Shown piece by piece: positions 16,543 through 24,988 of a DNA stretch of 37,619 nt. This stretch comes from an uncultured Bacilli bacterium (lineage in GTDB: Bacteria; Bacillota_I; Bacilli_A; RF39; UBA660): the NCBI GenBank assembly GCA_947629315.1, contig CANRDB010000012.1:1-37619 (forward strand), given 5' to 3'. The notes beneath the pieces are model-generated. The model did no database searches and was not told the DNA's origin. It worked only from the letters and a program-made list of their open reading frames with translations. Numbering within the stretch: position 1 is the stretch's first letter; each line of letters opens with the position of its first letter. The position numbers and the translations under genes are program-made.

Positions 16543-16567
16543 AAAAAAAAGAAAGTTACGCACTTTC
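16543..16567 (-). terminator. Terminator of the thioredoxin-like/PH operon
   Basis: GAAAGT (16551-16556) pairs with ACTTTC (16562-16567), with a 5-base loop and eight U on the minus strand (16543-16550). The stop of the PH-like gene lies at the hairpin. Confidence 0.75.
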
Positions 16568-17002
16568 CTTCTCGATTTTCACATATTTCTTCTTTTCTCT
16601 CATCATATATTCTGTAATAGCAGTCTCAATTTCACTAACAGCACTTTTCGATAAATTGGATAACACAACTACTTCTTTCACCGTATCAAGACATGCTTTT
16701 CCCCAAATCACACCTGTACGAATAGACAAATCATTAAACATATCCGGTGTAATCGCTAAAAAGAGATAACCAAACAAAACTCTTTTTTGAGCAATCAAAA
16801 TTCTTTTGTTCGTTAGCGCCACAGCATAAGTATTAAATATCTCTAAGGATGAAGCCCCTTTCTGGCAACAAAAAGCATATAACACTTCTTCTCCTGGATT
16901 TAAATGTTTCTCAATGACTTGTGCATGAGCTTTCTTTCTCCATGCAATTGTCCCAGGATATTTTTTAGAATAATCTAATATTTTTTGATACACTGTACCC
17001 AT
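16556..17002 (-). CDS. PH-domain-like (bacterial bPH) cytoplasmic protein
   Basis: The 148-residue protein is read as a bacterial PH-like domain. LNPGEEVLYAFCCQKG, then NTYAVALTNKRILIAQKRVLFG and DTVKEVVVLSNLSKSAVSEIETAI follow the usual bPH pattern of a strand carrying LTNKRI and a closing helix. No membrane segment is present. The function of such domains in Firmicutes is mostly unknown; stress response and membrane or protein binding have been proposed for relatives. It is the last gene of a four-gene run with three membrane-anchored thioredoxin-like proteins, 10 bases after the last of them, and probably works on the cytoplasmic side of the same process. AGGAGG precedes the ATG. Confidence 0.6.
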   Translation of the reverse strand: MGTVYQKILDYSKKYPGTIAWRKKAHAQVIEKHLNPGEEVLYAFCCQKGASSLEIFNTYAVALTNKRILIAQKRVLFGYLFLAITPDMFNDLSIRTGVIWGKACLDTVKEVVVLSNLSKSAVSEIETAITEYMMREKKKYVKIEKESA

Positions 17003-17012
17003 ACTAATCCTC

Positions 17013-18305
17013 CTATCGAATAACTCCTAATTCTAATAATTTATCGACATATAGTTCCTTTGTCGTTAATCCTACTATATAATCTAATATATGATTTTTT
17101 TCTACAACCATTAAAAATGGTAAATTCGTAATCCCCGTATCAACACCTAAATCTACTACATAATCAGATACTTCCTGGCGATGTTCCGTAATATCTAGTA
17201 AATAGATATCAATCTGGTTCTGCATCGCAATCTGTTCTAAAATAGATTCTGCCCGATCACACTGCGCAGCATTCTCATCTCCACGCACCAAAACGACATA
17301 TTTTTGTTTCTCATCTGTCACTAATTTTTTCCATTCCGATAAAGAAAGTTCTATCAATGTCTTTGTATTAGAAGTGTCAATGATTTCAGAAGACTCTAAT
17401 AGATTAAAATAAAGTTTCGCATTCTTTCTTTCATCTACTATTACTTGTTGTATTTGACCATCACGAACATAAATAATCAAATCATCTTGGATTTCGCTAT
17501 AGCCTAGTTGTGTCATAATATGTAGTAATTGTTTCTTACTCAAAGTATATCCCAATACTTCATAATATTGAATAGAGTACTCTTCCGCAATCGACTGTAA
17601 AGTCTCACTATTTTTAGATAATGTCTCTCGATAACTAGTTGGCAAATAAATTAAGGTTGGTTGTTCTTGTCCAAAAGCTTCTCGAAACGTTTCTAACGTT
17701 TCTTCGGGATTATCAAAATAGTAAGGAATAGCCTCTTCTTCTTGTAAGAATGGTACTAAATTCTCTTTGGTGACATTGGATAGAAGACCAACCGGTTCTT
17801 GATTCTGGACAACCACAACCGTCGTCGTTAAATTATAAATATTCATTTCCTCTTTAATTGTCTGTTTCCGATGCCTAGAAATTTTAGATGGAAGTACTTG
17901 CAAATAATCAAATTCATATGTTTTTGCATATTCTTCACACAATTGATTAATTTCGTCCTCTTCCCCAAAGTAAAAAACAGCTAGGGAAGAATTATCTCTA
18001 TAATTTTGATAAGTTTTCCACATTTCTTCAGATTCACGGTCTATTAAATACGTTCCCACAACATAGCAGAAAGCCGCAAACAGAACGATAAATAGAATTA
18101 CTAATACTTTAGAAACCGTTTTTCGTGTCGTATTAAAATCTGGCTTTGGCTTTACTTTTTCAATTTCTTCTATATCGATATGTTTTCCTTTATGATGATA
18201 CTTTTCTTGTAAAAATGGATTTTTTTCAATATCTAAGGGAGCACCACATTGCTCACATATAACACTGTATTTATTGTTATCATGTCCACACTTATCACAT
18301 TTCAT
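17013..18305 (-). CDS. Zinc-ribbon membrane protein with degenerate thioredoxin-like domains
   Basis: An N-terminal zinc ribbon (Cys3, Cys6, Cys17, Cys20: CDKCGHDNNKYSVICEQCG) faces the cytoplasm. A transmembrane helix follows at about 65-87, and about 340 residues lie outside. The outer part reads as up to three thioredoxin-like folds starting near SLAVFYFGEEDE, QPTLIYLPTSYRE and KYVVLVRGDENAAQ. None has a CxxC pair; the last keeps only a lone Cys. The cis-Pro strand TNLPFLMVVEKNH is still recognisable. The start at 18305 has AAGGGAG upstream; a GTG nine bases earlier also opens the frame but is too close to that site. It looks like the redox-dead paralogue of the next two genes. Confidence 0.6.
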   Translation of the reverse strand: MKCDKCGHDNNKYSVICEQCGAPLDIEKNPFLQEKYHHKGKHIDIEEIEKVKPKPDFNTTRKTVSKVLVILFIVLFAAFCYVVGTYLIDRESEEMWKTYQNYRDNSSLAVFYFGEEDEINQLCEEYAKTYEFDYLQVLPSKISRHRKQTIKEEMNIYNLTTTVVVVQNQEPVGLLSNVTKENLVPFLQEEEAIPYYFDNPEETLETFREAFGQEQPTLIYLPTSYRETLSKNSETLQSIAEEYSIQYYEVLGYTLSKKQLLHIMTQLGYSEIQDDLIIYVRDGQIQQVIVDERKNAKLYFNLLESSEIIDTSNTKTLIELSLSEWKKLVTDEKQKYVVLVRGDENAAQCDRAESILEQIAMQNQIDIYLLDITEHRQEVSDYVVDLGVDTGITNLPFLMVVEKNHILDYIVGLTTKELYVDKLLELGVIR

Positions 18306-18325
18306 CGTAAGCACTCCCTTATTCT

Positions 18326-19393
18326 TTATTCTTTTATAATATGTTGATCTTTAAAATACTGTACATAAATAGATACGTTCTGTAATCCTCCTAAATAAGA
18401 AACGATTTTTCCATTTTGAAGGATGAAAATAGTTGGAGTAACAAGTTTTTCTTCTTTTACGAAATCTTCCTGATCATAACCCATTTCCTCTAGTTCTTCA
18501 TATACAGCAGTTCTCTCATCCTGTGTTAAATAGGTGAGAGTTAAATAGTAAAGTGGAATATCATATGCTTTCGCAATATTACTCATAATTGGTTTTGCTG
18601 TCCGACAGAAATTACAAATAGAAGTTCCCATAGTAACTGCAACCGGCTCTTTACTTTTGCGTAATTCTTCAAATTTGTCGTATTCAATAAACGTTAAATT
18701 CTCTTCTGGAGTATAAGTAGCATCTTCTGGAAGAGCACCTGCCTTGATTAAAAATTCCACCAATTTATAACCATCTATATACCCTACATTCTTAGCAATA
18801 ACCTCGCCGTTTTGAACCACTACGGTCGTAGGAGTCTTTCCCTCAATCTCGAGAGTATTCACTACTTCTTTCCGTGATTTTTTAGTCAACTTTGAATAAT
18901 CAATAGAAAGCCAATCTAGATCATAATCACTTACAATTTGTTCTAGAATTGGTGTTTCTAATTCACACCATTCACATCCATCACGATTATAATAAATAAT
19001 GGAAATATCATCTTTTTCCATATATTCATGGAAAGATTTCATCAATTTGATACTGCCTTTATATTCTTTGTATTTGGTAACACCAATATAACCTAAAAGT
19101 GCTACTAAAACAATGGATAAAATAACGACCAATCCTATTAGGAATACATTACTTTTAGTAGAATTTCCTTTGATTTTGCTAGATTCTAGTTTTTCTTCCT
19201 GTTCACTAACCGTTTCTACTGGTAATTTTTCCTCTTTTACATTCTTTTTAGATTTAGAAACTACTTGACTTTTTTTGTTGTTTTGATTTTGCTTTTTGTT
19301 TGCAACTGTCTTGGTAGTATTCGTTTTCTTACTTGTATTTTTAGTGGATGATTGTTTTCTTGAAGATGGATTATTTTCTTTTTTTGTACTCAT
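18326..19393 (-). CDS. Membrane-anchored protein with two thioredoxin domains, both with CxxC
   Basis: A Lys/Asn/Ser-rich cytoplasmic tail (1-80) precedes a transmembrane helix (about 82-108). Outside are two thioredoxin-like domains. Domain 1 has IIYYNRDGCEWCELETPIL (Cys140, Cys143) with the cis-Pro strand GKTPTTVVVQNGE. Domain 2 has VAVTMGTSICNFCRTAKPIM (Cys260, Cys263) with VTPTIFILQNGK. It is probably a thiol-disulfide or thiol-tethering protein of the cell surface; direction of reaction unknown. Such proteins resemble bacteriocin-accessory (PedC-like) thioredoxins, though no bacteriocin gene is near. It lies between two paralogues in one operon. Confidence 0.75.
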   Translation of the reverse strand: MSTKKENNPSSRKQSSTKNTSKKTNTTKTVANKKQNQNNKKSQVVSKSKKNVKEEKLPVETVSEQEEKLESSKIKGNSTKSNVFLIGLVVILSIVLVALLGYIGVTKYKEYKGSIKLMKSFHEYMEKDDISIIYYNRDGCEWCELETPILEQIVSDYDLDWLSIDYSKLTKKSRKEVVNTLEIEGKTPTTVVVQNGEVIAKNVGYIDGYKLVEFLIKAGALPEDATYTPEENLTFIEYDKFEELRKSKEPVAVTMGTSICNFCRTAKPIMSNIAKAYDIPLYYLTLTYLTQDERTAVYEELEEMGYDQEDFVKEEKLVTPTIFILQNGKIVSYLGGLQNVSIYVQYFKDQHIIKE

Positions 19394-19410
19394 AACTACT
19401 CACTTCCTTA

Positions 19411-20448
19411 TTACTTGGCTAGATACTTTTTAAAATTCTCTTCTAGATTACTTTTAGAAGTATCACTTTGTCCATACCATACTATTTTTCCGTTTTTAAC
19501 AATAAACAAAATACTGACATCGACTTTTTGTTCTTCTTTATATATTTTAGCGTCATAACCCCAATCGCCTAATTTTTCAATAAATTCATTAAGCACAGAT
19601 TGACTCATATTCAAAGCAGAAAGATGATAAATATCAACATCATATTGTTCAGCTAAAGTATTAATTTCTTTTCTTCTATCAAGTACGGTCTCTCCACCGT
19701 TAGAATAGGCATCAAATAAAATTGCTACTGTTTCTTTTCCTGCTAATAATTCCTTAAACTTATCATAAGAAATAGAAGTTAATCTTGTTTCATCCTTATA
19801 CACAGAACCGCTTGGAAGTACTCCACCAGAAATTAAGAAATCCACATATTCTTGCGTATCCGCAAATCCATCCAAAGTCTTAAGAATTGTTCCATTTTTG
19901 ACAATAGCAGAATAAGGGGTAGTCATCGCACTATGGGCAAGTAAATTACCAACTGTATTCAATTCTTCTTGACTATTTAATTGCAAATAGTCCATAAATA
20001 AATAGTTGATATGATAGTCTTCGTTGATTCTTTCTACAATTGGCTTTTGTAATTCACACCATCCACAAGTAGAACGCGCAAAGACAATCAAAGTAGGTTC
20101 CTCACTTTCATAGGCATCATAAAAAGATGTCAACATTTCAGAATCTCCACTAGTTCTTTTTACTTTGCCAGAAGTACTTGTAGAGTTTCCACTACGTGCT
20201 AAAATCAATAAAATGATAATAGAGAAAATCAAAGAAGTAATAACGACTCCTAGAATGATTCCTCTCGTTGTTTCATTCATTCCTGTATGGTGTTGTTCCT
20301 CTTCTATATGCTCCACCATTTTAGTAGATTGCTCTTCTACTTTTTTTGTTTTAGAAACCTTGCTTTCCTTTTTCGTCTCCGTTGTCTTTTTCACCGGTCT
20401 ATTACTATTCTTTGCTTTTGACCGAGAATTTTCTGTATTTTTTGCCAT
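19411..20448 (-). CDS. Membrane-anchored protein with one active and one degenerate thioredoxin domain
   Basis: This is the first gene of the operon. It has a Lys-rich tail (1-60) and a transmembrane helix at about 62-85. Thioredoxin domain 1 has IVFARSTCGWCELQKPIVER (Cys128, Cys131) and a cis-Pro strand MTTPYSAIVKNG. Domain 2 has VAILFDAYSNGGETVLDRR where the CxxC should be, so it is redox-inactive by sequence, but keeps the closing VSILFIVKNGKIVWYG. The start MAKNTENS at 20448 has AGAAGGA a few bases upstream; an ATG seven codons earlier (20469) lies at GGAGAG and has no site of its own. The architecture is the same as the next gene. Confidence 0.75.
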   Translation of the reverse strand: MAKNTENSRSKAKNSNRPVKKTTETKKESKVSKTKKVEEQSTKMVEHIEEEQHHTGMNETTRGIILGVVITSLIFSIIILLILARSGNSTSTSGKVKRTSGDSEMLTSFYDAYESEEPTLIVFARSTCGWCELQKPIVERINEDYHINYLFMDYLQLNSQEELNTVGNLLAHSAMTTPYSAIVKNGTILKTLDGFADTQEYVDFLISGGVLPSGSVYKDETRLTSISYDKFKELLAGKETVAILFDAYSNGGETVLDRRKEINTLAEQYDVDIYHLSALNMSQSVLNEFIEKLGDWGYDAKIYKEEQKVDVSILFIVKNGKIVWYGQSDTSKSNLEENFKKYLAK

Positions 20449-20534
20449 ATTTTTCCTTCTCTCCATCATAGATTATTTTCTAATTTATCCGTAAACAAGG
20501 ACACAAAAAACATGTGTAACCGTTTACTAAAGAT

Positions 20535-20540
20535 ATTATA
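20535..20540 (-). promoter_or_regulatory. -10 box for the thioredoxin-like operon
   Basis: TATAAT on the minus strand lies 86 bases before the start at 20448. The leader has a small ACAC/GTGT dyad (about 20497-20520). No clear -35. Confidence 0.4.
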
Positions 20541-20601
20541 TCAAAAAAAACATTCTTTTTTAAGTTTTTTCCTATATTTTAACCATTTTTCATCTTTTCA
20601 T

Positions 20602-20633
20602 AAAAAAGCATCAATAATATTCTATTGATACTT
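20602..20633 (-). terminator. Terminator after the dCTP-deaminase-like pseudogene
   Basis: AAGCATCAATA (20606-20616) and TATTGATACTT (20623-20633) pair over 11 positions with one G-U in the RNA, loop 6, followed by about six U on the minus strand. It lies 25 bases past the final stop. Confidence 0.8.
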
Positions 20634-20657
20634 CATAAGCAAAATCTATTTTCTTTT

Positions 20658-21446
20658 CTACGAATGACGCGTATAATCCGTCATCAAATTCTCTACCACT
20701 TCAAAACGATGAGTTTGGTGAGTAGCATTGTCTTTTCTATTTTTATCAATTTCTTCAAAAAACATCTTTGCTGGTCTACACCATAACATACTATCCGTTC
20801 TAGCATATAAAGGTCGATAGATAATCATATCTTCTTGTGTCTCAGAATCTGTTCCAATGGCCTCCACATAATAATAATTTCCCTTAAAATGTCTAACGAC
20901 TTTTCCTATATAATCTTTATAAATTTTAGAACCAGTAGTTCCTAATTCATTTTGATACACGCCACGATATACTAAATCTTCCGTTATCCCATCCGTCAAT
21001 TCTTCAAAGACAACCTGTCCAATTCTAAGATTAGGATATAACAAATAGGTATTCGGAGAGGCATTAAAAATAGCAATATTTAACGTTCCCTCATATCCGG
21101 CATTCATATGTTGAAAACTAATGATTAACCCTAACCTGGTTAAGGAAGTTCTAGGTCGAATATGAGCCACTAAATTTTTAGGCATATGAATTTTCTCATT
21201 TAAAACGACAAATACCACTTCTTTTGGCTTCAATGCATAAGTATCCTAAATTGTTACTTCTTCATACATCTGATCAATCTTCTCTGATTGACGCAAATCC
21301 ACAACCTGTTTTCCTTTTGCAAAGCGTAACAACTTGGAACTCATACTAACATCTAAAGAACCAGAAGATACATGCTCTTCTTGACCCATTTCTACTATGT
21401 TTTGGTCTTTCATTAATTTTTTTATATCATTACCATTTAAAATCAT
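20658..21446 (-). pseudogene. dCTP deaminase/dUTPase-like protein fused to DUF1653, interrupted by in-frame TAG
   Basis: Codons 1-66 give the N-terminal part of a Dcd-type trimeric fold (EEHVSSGSLDVSMSSKLL). Codon 67 is TAG (21246-21248). The same frame continues with DTYALKPKEVVFVVL, the active-site loop RPRTSLTRLGL and HMNAGYEGTLNIAIFN. At the place where deaminases have Glu in an LE[LI]xN strand, this protein reads Ala (IAIFN). After the Dcd fold, about residues 175-240 match DUF1653 (VVRHFKGNYYYVEAI, IYRPLYARTDSMLWCRPAKMF). No frameshift is needed, only one changed base. The start has AGGTGG. If TAG is not suppressed, a TTG at 21233 is the only nearby restart. Confidence 0.75.
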
Positions 21447-21501
21447 ATTCCACCTACTAAAAACTTTCTTATTCTTTCATTATGCTAAATCATACATTCC
21501 C

Positions 21502-21507
21502 ATTATA
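21502..21507 (-). promoter_or_regulatory. -10 box for the Dcd-like gene
   Basis: TATAAT on the minus strand, 56 bases upstream of the start and just after the terminator of the RibD-like gene's opposite side. No clear -35. Confidence 0.35.
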
Positions 21508-21526
21508 TCATAAAATTTATACTATT

Positions 21527-21554
21527 AAAAGATAACACGCTCATGTTATCTTTT
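21527..21554 (-). terminator. Terminator after the RibD-type reductase
   Basis: AAAAGATAACA (21527-21537) and TGTTATCTTTT (21544-21554) form an 11-bp stem with a 6-base loop. The U-stretch on the minus strand is only four long and is part of the stem. It overlaps the stop codon. Confidence 0.6.
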
Positions 21555-22245
21555 ACTGGATGACTTTATAAATTAATTCAACATAGGAATTATCCAATTT
21601 TTTGCACTCCATTAATTCCAAGGCTTTCAATTTGTTTAAATCTTCTATTTTAGAGATGGTTTCTCCATCAATCAACGTCGGAGTATCACGACCTCCCACC
21701 AATACGGGAGCAATCACTATATGAACATAGTCAATCAAATTTTCTCTTAAAAATAAACCATTGAAATTTCCACCAGATTGAATGGTTATTCGCTCGGCAT
21801 GATACTTTTCTTTAATATCCCATAATAACTGATGTAAATCCAATTGATCATAATAAAGAATATCTAAATTTTCATATTGGTCTTGTAATGAAAAAGCAAC
21901 ATGATTTGTATTGGTAGTTACCAAAATCAATTTTTCTACCCAATGGCATAAGTAACGAATTCCATTTTCATTCAAATGGGGTTTATTGTCTATGATGATA
22001 AATCTTACATCTACTTTTTCATGAAAATCCGTTCGTTCATTCACACCAATCTTGGCCATTACCCGTCCAGTATTTAAGGAATAAAAATCCGTAGTGGTTT
22101 CAATCTCATAATATTGATGCAATCCTTCTTTTAAACCATCAATTTTACACCAATCTCTATCGGCATCTAATTCATCGCTATTTCCACTATTAATTTTACC
22201 ATCCAAAGATTCTAACATAAATAAAGTAGTTATCGGTCTTTCCAT
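21553..22245 (-). CDS. RibD C-terminal/dihydrofolate reductase-fold protein
   Basis: The 230-residue protein resembles the RibD_C reductase family, which uses NADPH and is named for riboflavin synthesis. It opens with RPITTLFMLESLDGKIN. Later it has AERITIQSGGNFNGLFLRENLIDYVHIVIAPVLVGG, the conserved nucleotide-binding and substrate end of the fold. No deaminase domain is attached and no riboflavin genes are near, so it is probably a free-standing reductase of unknown substrate. It is a single-gene unit with a terminator at 21527-21554. GAGGAAGGGGG precedes the ATG. Confidence 0.8.
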   Translation of the reverse strand: MERPITTLFMLESLDGKINSGNSDELDADRDWCKIDGLKEGLHQYYEIETTTDFYSLNTGRVMAKIGVNERTDFHEKVDVRFIIIDNKPHLNENGIRYLCHWVEKLILVTTNTNHVAFSLQDQYENLDILYYDQLDLHQLLWDIKEKYHAERITIQSGGNFNGLFLRENLIDYVHIVIAPVLVGGRDTPTLIDGETISKIEDLNKLKALELMECKKLDNSYVELIYKVIQ

Positions 22246-22322
22246 AACTAGACCCCCTTCCTCGACTCTTCTTTATATCAATTGTATAAGAAATAATAAG
22301 AAATAGCAAGGGATATCCTGTT

Positions 22323-23714
22323 TTATTCATTATCTTTCATACTACTAAATTCTTTTTTTAATAGGAAAATTCCGGTAAGGAACGCTAACCCATCCGCAAT
22401 TATCGCACTCCATAACATAGTTACCACACTATGACTGAAAGTGGCTATTAGGACGATAGCAGGAACAAAAAATAAAACATCTCTCGCAAGAGCAAGAAGG
22501 GTTGACTGAAAACTAGAACCCATCGATTGTAGCAAAATAGACATCGATTTAATTAAACAAGTAAGGATGATTCCTCCTAAAAATATTCTTAAACAGGCAT
22601 TGGCAAATTCCATATATTCTTTAGAATTTCCACTACCAAATATATGAATAATAAAGGATGGGAAACCCTCAAACAAGATAAACGCTACCAGTCCTATGAT
22701 AAAATTTATGATTAAAATATATCGGATAGTTTCTTTTACCCTTTCCACATTTCCTGCTCCCATATTGTAACCAATAATGGGCATTCCACCAAGAGAGACA
22801 CCAATCACAATCGATACTACAATACCAAAAACTTTCATACATATTCCAATAACCGCAAGAGGTATGACAACTCCATAAGCGACTCCTGAACTAGCCATCG
22901 TAACATATCCATACTTTCCTACTAAATTATTAGCTACCGCTATAATAATGACAATAGCAAGTTGTGTTATGAACGAAGCAAGTCCTAAAGAAATCACTTT
23001 TTTGCATACTTCCTTATCCAACTTCATAGATTCCTGATTCACCCTAAAAGATTTAGATTTTCGAAAATATAAAATACTAATGATAAATGTTAAGATTTGA
23101 CCAATAATGGTAGCAATAGCCGCTCCTTGAACACTCATATCAAGGCCAAATATAAATATGGGATCTAAAATAATATTAGAAATAGCTCCAACAAGGGTAG
23201 CAAACATAGCGTACTTAGGACTGCCATCACTCCTAATAGATGCATTTAAACCTTGACCAATCATATAAAACGGTAATCCATAACATATTATGCGTAAGTA
23301 ATCTTTGGCAAACTGATAACATTCTATTTCATTAGGATTACCCCCAAAAATATTTAATATAAATGAATGAAAAACAAAACCAATAACAGTTAGTATTAAA
23401 GAGAAAAACAGTAAAAGGATAATACCATTTCCTATGGATTTATTAGCCTGCTCTTGATTCTTTGCACCTAATGATAAATTAAAGAAAGCAGCTGCTCCAT
23501 CACCAATCAATAAGGCAAAAGCAAGAGATATTACGGTAAATGGATATACAATATTGGTAGCAGCATTTCCAAAAGCACCAGCATCACTCCATCCTATAAA
23601 TATTTGATCTACAATATTGTATAGTGCTGCTACAATCATACTAATGACACATGGAATAGCGAATTTTTTAATTAGTACTGAAATTTGATCATGTTCTAAA
23701 TCTAATTTTTTCAT
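22323..23714 (-). CDS. MATE-family multidrug/metabolite efflux transporter (MepA-like)
   Basis: The 463-residue integral membrane protein has about 12 hydrophobic segments in two similar halves. The opening is KFAIPCVISMIVAALYNIVDQIFIG, a typical MATE/NorM start; the second half restarts near VISLGLASFITQLAIVIIIAVANN. Family members export cationic drugs or metabolites in exchange for Na+ or H+. The substrate is unknown. The gene is read from its own promoter (23835-23840) through a leader that contains a full terminator hairpin before the ribosome site GGAGGT. Expression is therefore probably switched by attenuation. Nothing looks truncated. Confidence 0.93.
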   Translation of the reverse strand: MKKLDLEHDQISVLIKKFAIPCVISMIVAALYNIVDQIFIGWSDAGAFGNAATNIVYPFTVISLAFALLIGDGAAAFFNLSLGAKNQEQANKSIGNGIILLLFFSLILTVIGFVFHSFILNIFGGNPNEIECYQFAKDYLRIICYGLPFYMIGQGLNASIRSDGSPKYAMFATLVGAISNIILDPIFIFGLDMSVQGAAIATIIGQILTFIISILYFRKSKSFRVNQESMKLDKEVCKKVISLGLASFITQLAIVIIIAVANNLVGKYGYVTMASSGVAYGVVIPLAVIGICMKVFGIVVSIVIGVSLGGMPIIGYNMGAGNVERVKETIRYILIINFIIGLVAFILFEGFPSFIIHIFGSGNSKEYMEFANACLRIFLGGIILTCLIKSMSILLQSMGSSFQSTLLALARDVLFFVPAIVLIATFSHSVVTMLWSAIIADGLAFLTGIFLLKKEFSSMKDNE

Positions 23715-23741
23715 AAAGATACCTCCATCCTTCTTTTGAGC

Positions 23742-23780
23742 AAAAAAATACGCAAGTCCTTATACAATTGGACTTACGCA
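23742..23780 (-). promoter_or_regulatory. Leader terminator (attenuator) in front of the MATE gene
   Basis: On the minus strand an 11-pair stem (arms 23770-23780 and 23749-23759, two G-U pairs, 10-base loop) is followed at once by seven U (23742-23748). It lies between a TATAAT (23835-23840) and the MATE ribosome site, so it would end transcription before the gene unless something prevents it from folding. A six-residue mini-ORF (23774-23794) ends in TAA inside the 5' arm. Confidence 0.65.
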
Positions 23781-23808
23781 TTATCGCTACTCATTGTGAT
23801 TGATTGAC

Positions 23809-23829
23809 TTAGGTTCTTTTCCTCAACAT
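23809..23829 (-). other. Six-residue mini-ORF at the MATE leader 5' end
   Basis: ATG-TTG-AGG-AAA-AGA-ACC-TAA begins six bases after the -10 box, so its AUG could be the transcript's first codon (leaderless). A second six-residue mini-ORF (MSSDNA) lies at 23774-23794. Either could let ribosome stalling control the attenuator. Neither has a ribosome site, so confidence is low. Confidence 0.3.
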
Positions 23830-23834
23830 GATTC

Positions 23835-23840
23835 ATTATA
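23835..23840 (-). promoter_or_regulatory. -10 box of the MATE transcription unit
   Basis: A perfect TATAAT on the minus strand. TTACGA 17 bases upstream is a weak -35. The leader to the MATE start is about 115 bases. Confidence 0.55.
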
Positions 23841-23911
23841 ACACAAAATTCTTTTTTTCGTAAGAAAAAATTTTTATTTTTCAAAATGTATCTTTCCTGT
23901 TTCTAGTCCAT

Positions 23912-24988
23912 TTATGAATCAAAATCATCTTCTGAATAATAATCATCCTCTTCTAAATCTTCTTCCTCAAAATTCCAAGGATCATAATTTCCTTTACGAA
24001 CCTCTTCCTGTTCCCATGGCATTAAATAATCGATGTTCTTCTCTTTTTTCTTTGGTTTATTACTAGTTGAACCAAGAAATACACCTAATAATTTTTCTCC
24101 AAATGTTAAACGATTCTCTATTCTTTCCTGTTTCCTTAGTTTTTGGAGTCGTTCTTGTTCTAAGAAATCTTTTTTCTTTCTATTCTTGATTGCCCGGTCA
24201 ATTAATTTGGTATCTTCCTTTGAATTTTTTAACTTATCTTTTACTTGATACAAGGTCTTTAAATCCATATTAGATAATTGATTATCAACATTATCAAAAA
24301 TTCGACTATCATCAACTGTATAGGTAAATGTATCAATCTTTGGATTTTGTTGTTCTTGTCTTCTCATTTCTATTTCTTGTTGATTATTTTTGATTCTTTC
24401 GTTTAACTCAGTGAAATCATCATACAACATATGGAAAGAGAAATTTAATTCTTTGAATACTTTAAACAATTCAAAATCTTTTAATTGTTCATATTCTTTT
24501 GGCGATGATTTTATAGTTTCTTGATAACTTATTTGTCTTTTGTGAAACCATTCTATTTCATAGGGATATAAAGTTTTACCATTATTCTTAACAGTAGTAT
24601 CCATTTCCTTTACCAAATCTAAAATATTTCTAGTATATTGATGGATACATTCAATCATATCCACCCGTCGTGCTTGCATTTGAATTGTTAATAAAAGAGC
24701 ATATACATGTTTACAATATTTACTTGTTTCCTTGTGATAAGGACAAGTACAACTGATTTCAGTCAAAACACTATTTTCTATTTTGATTCTTACTTGATAG
24801 GATTCTGTTCCTATCACATCCGCAGAATAAGTATTATTGTTACATATCAAATTTTCTACCTTGCTATTAGTATAATAAGATAAACCTCTATTTCTTATTC
24901 TTTTATCAAAGAAATGGTCATAATCAGTAGAGTGAAAATGATTAAAATCACCATATTGTTCTGACAATTTTTCTGGTTTATCCATCAT
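23912..24988 (-). CDS. SWIM zinc-finger protein with charged C-terminus
   Basis: The 358-residue protein has a SWIM motif at Cys80, Cys82, Cys92 and His94 (ISCTCPYHKETSKYCKH), preceded by the usual beta-hairpin (GLSYYTNSKVENLICNNN...). SWIM domains bind zinc and are thought to contact DNA or proteins; many sit with SWI2/SNF2 helicases, but none is present here. After it come helical regions (about 110-290) and a strongly acidic tail with many Asp/Glu (EEEDLEEDDYYSEDDFDS). Without the helicase half it may be a free adaptor or a fragment of a two-gene system. AGGATG lies before the start; MMDK gives two possible ATGs. Confidence 0.75.
   Translation of the reverse strand: MMDKPEKLSEQYGDFNHFHSTDYDHFFDKRIRNRGLSYYTNSKVENLICNNNTYSADVIGTESYQVRIKIENSVLTEISCTCPYHKETSKYCKHVYALLLTIQMQARRVDMIECIHQYTRNILDLVKEMDTTVKNNGKTLYPYEIEWFHKRQISYQETIKSSPKEYEQLKDFELFKVFKELNFSFHMLYDDFTELNERIKNNQQEIEMRRQEQQNPKIDTFTYTVDDSRIFDNVDNQLSNMDLKTLYQVKDKLKNSKEDTKLIDRAIKNRKKKDFLEQERLQKLRKQERIENRLTFGEKLLGVFLGSTSNKPKKKEKNIDYLMPWEQEEVRKGNYDPWNFEEEDLEEDDYYSEDDFDS

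Noticed and set aside
21246-21248. Genome-wide recoding of TAG as a sense codon.
   Set aside because: TAG ends other genes, including the 416-residue gene within its terminator and the Dcd-like gene itself.
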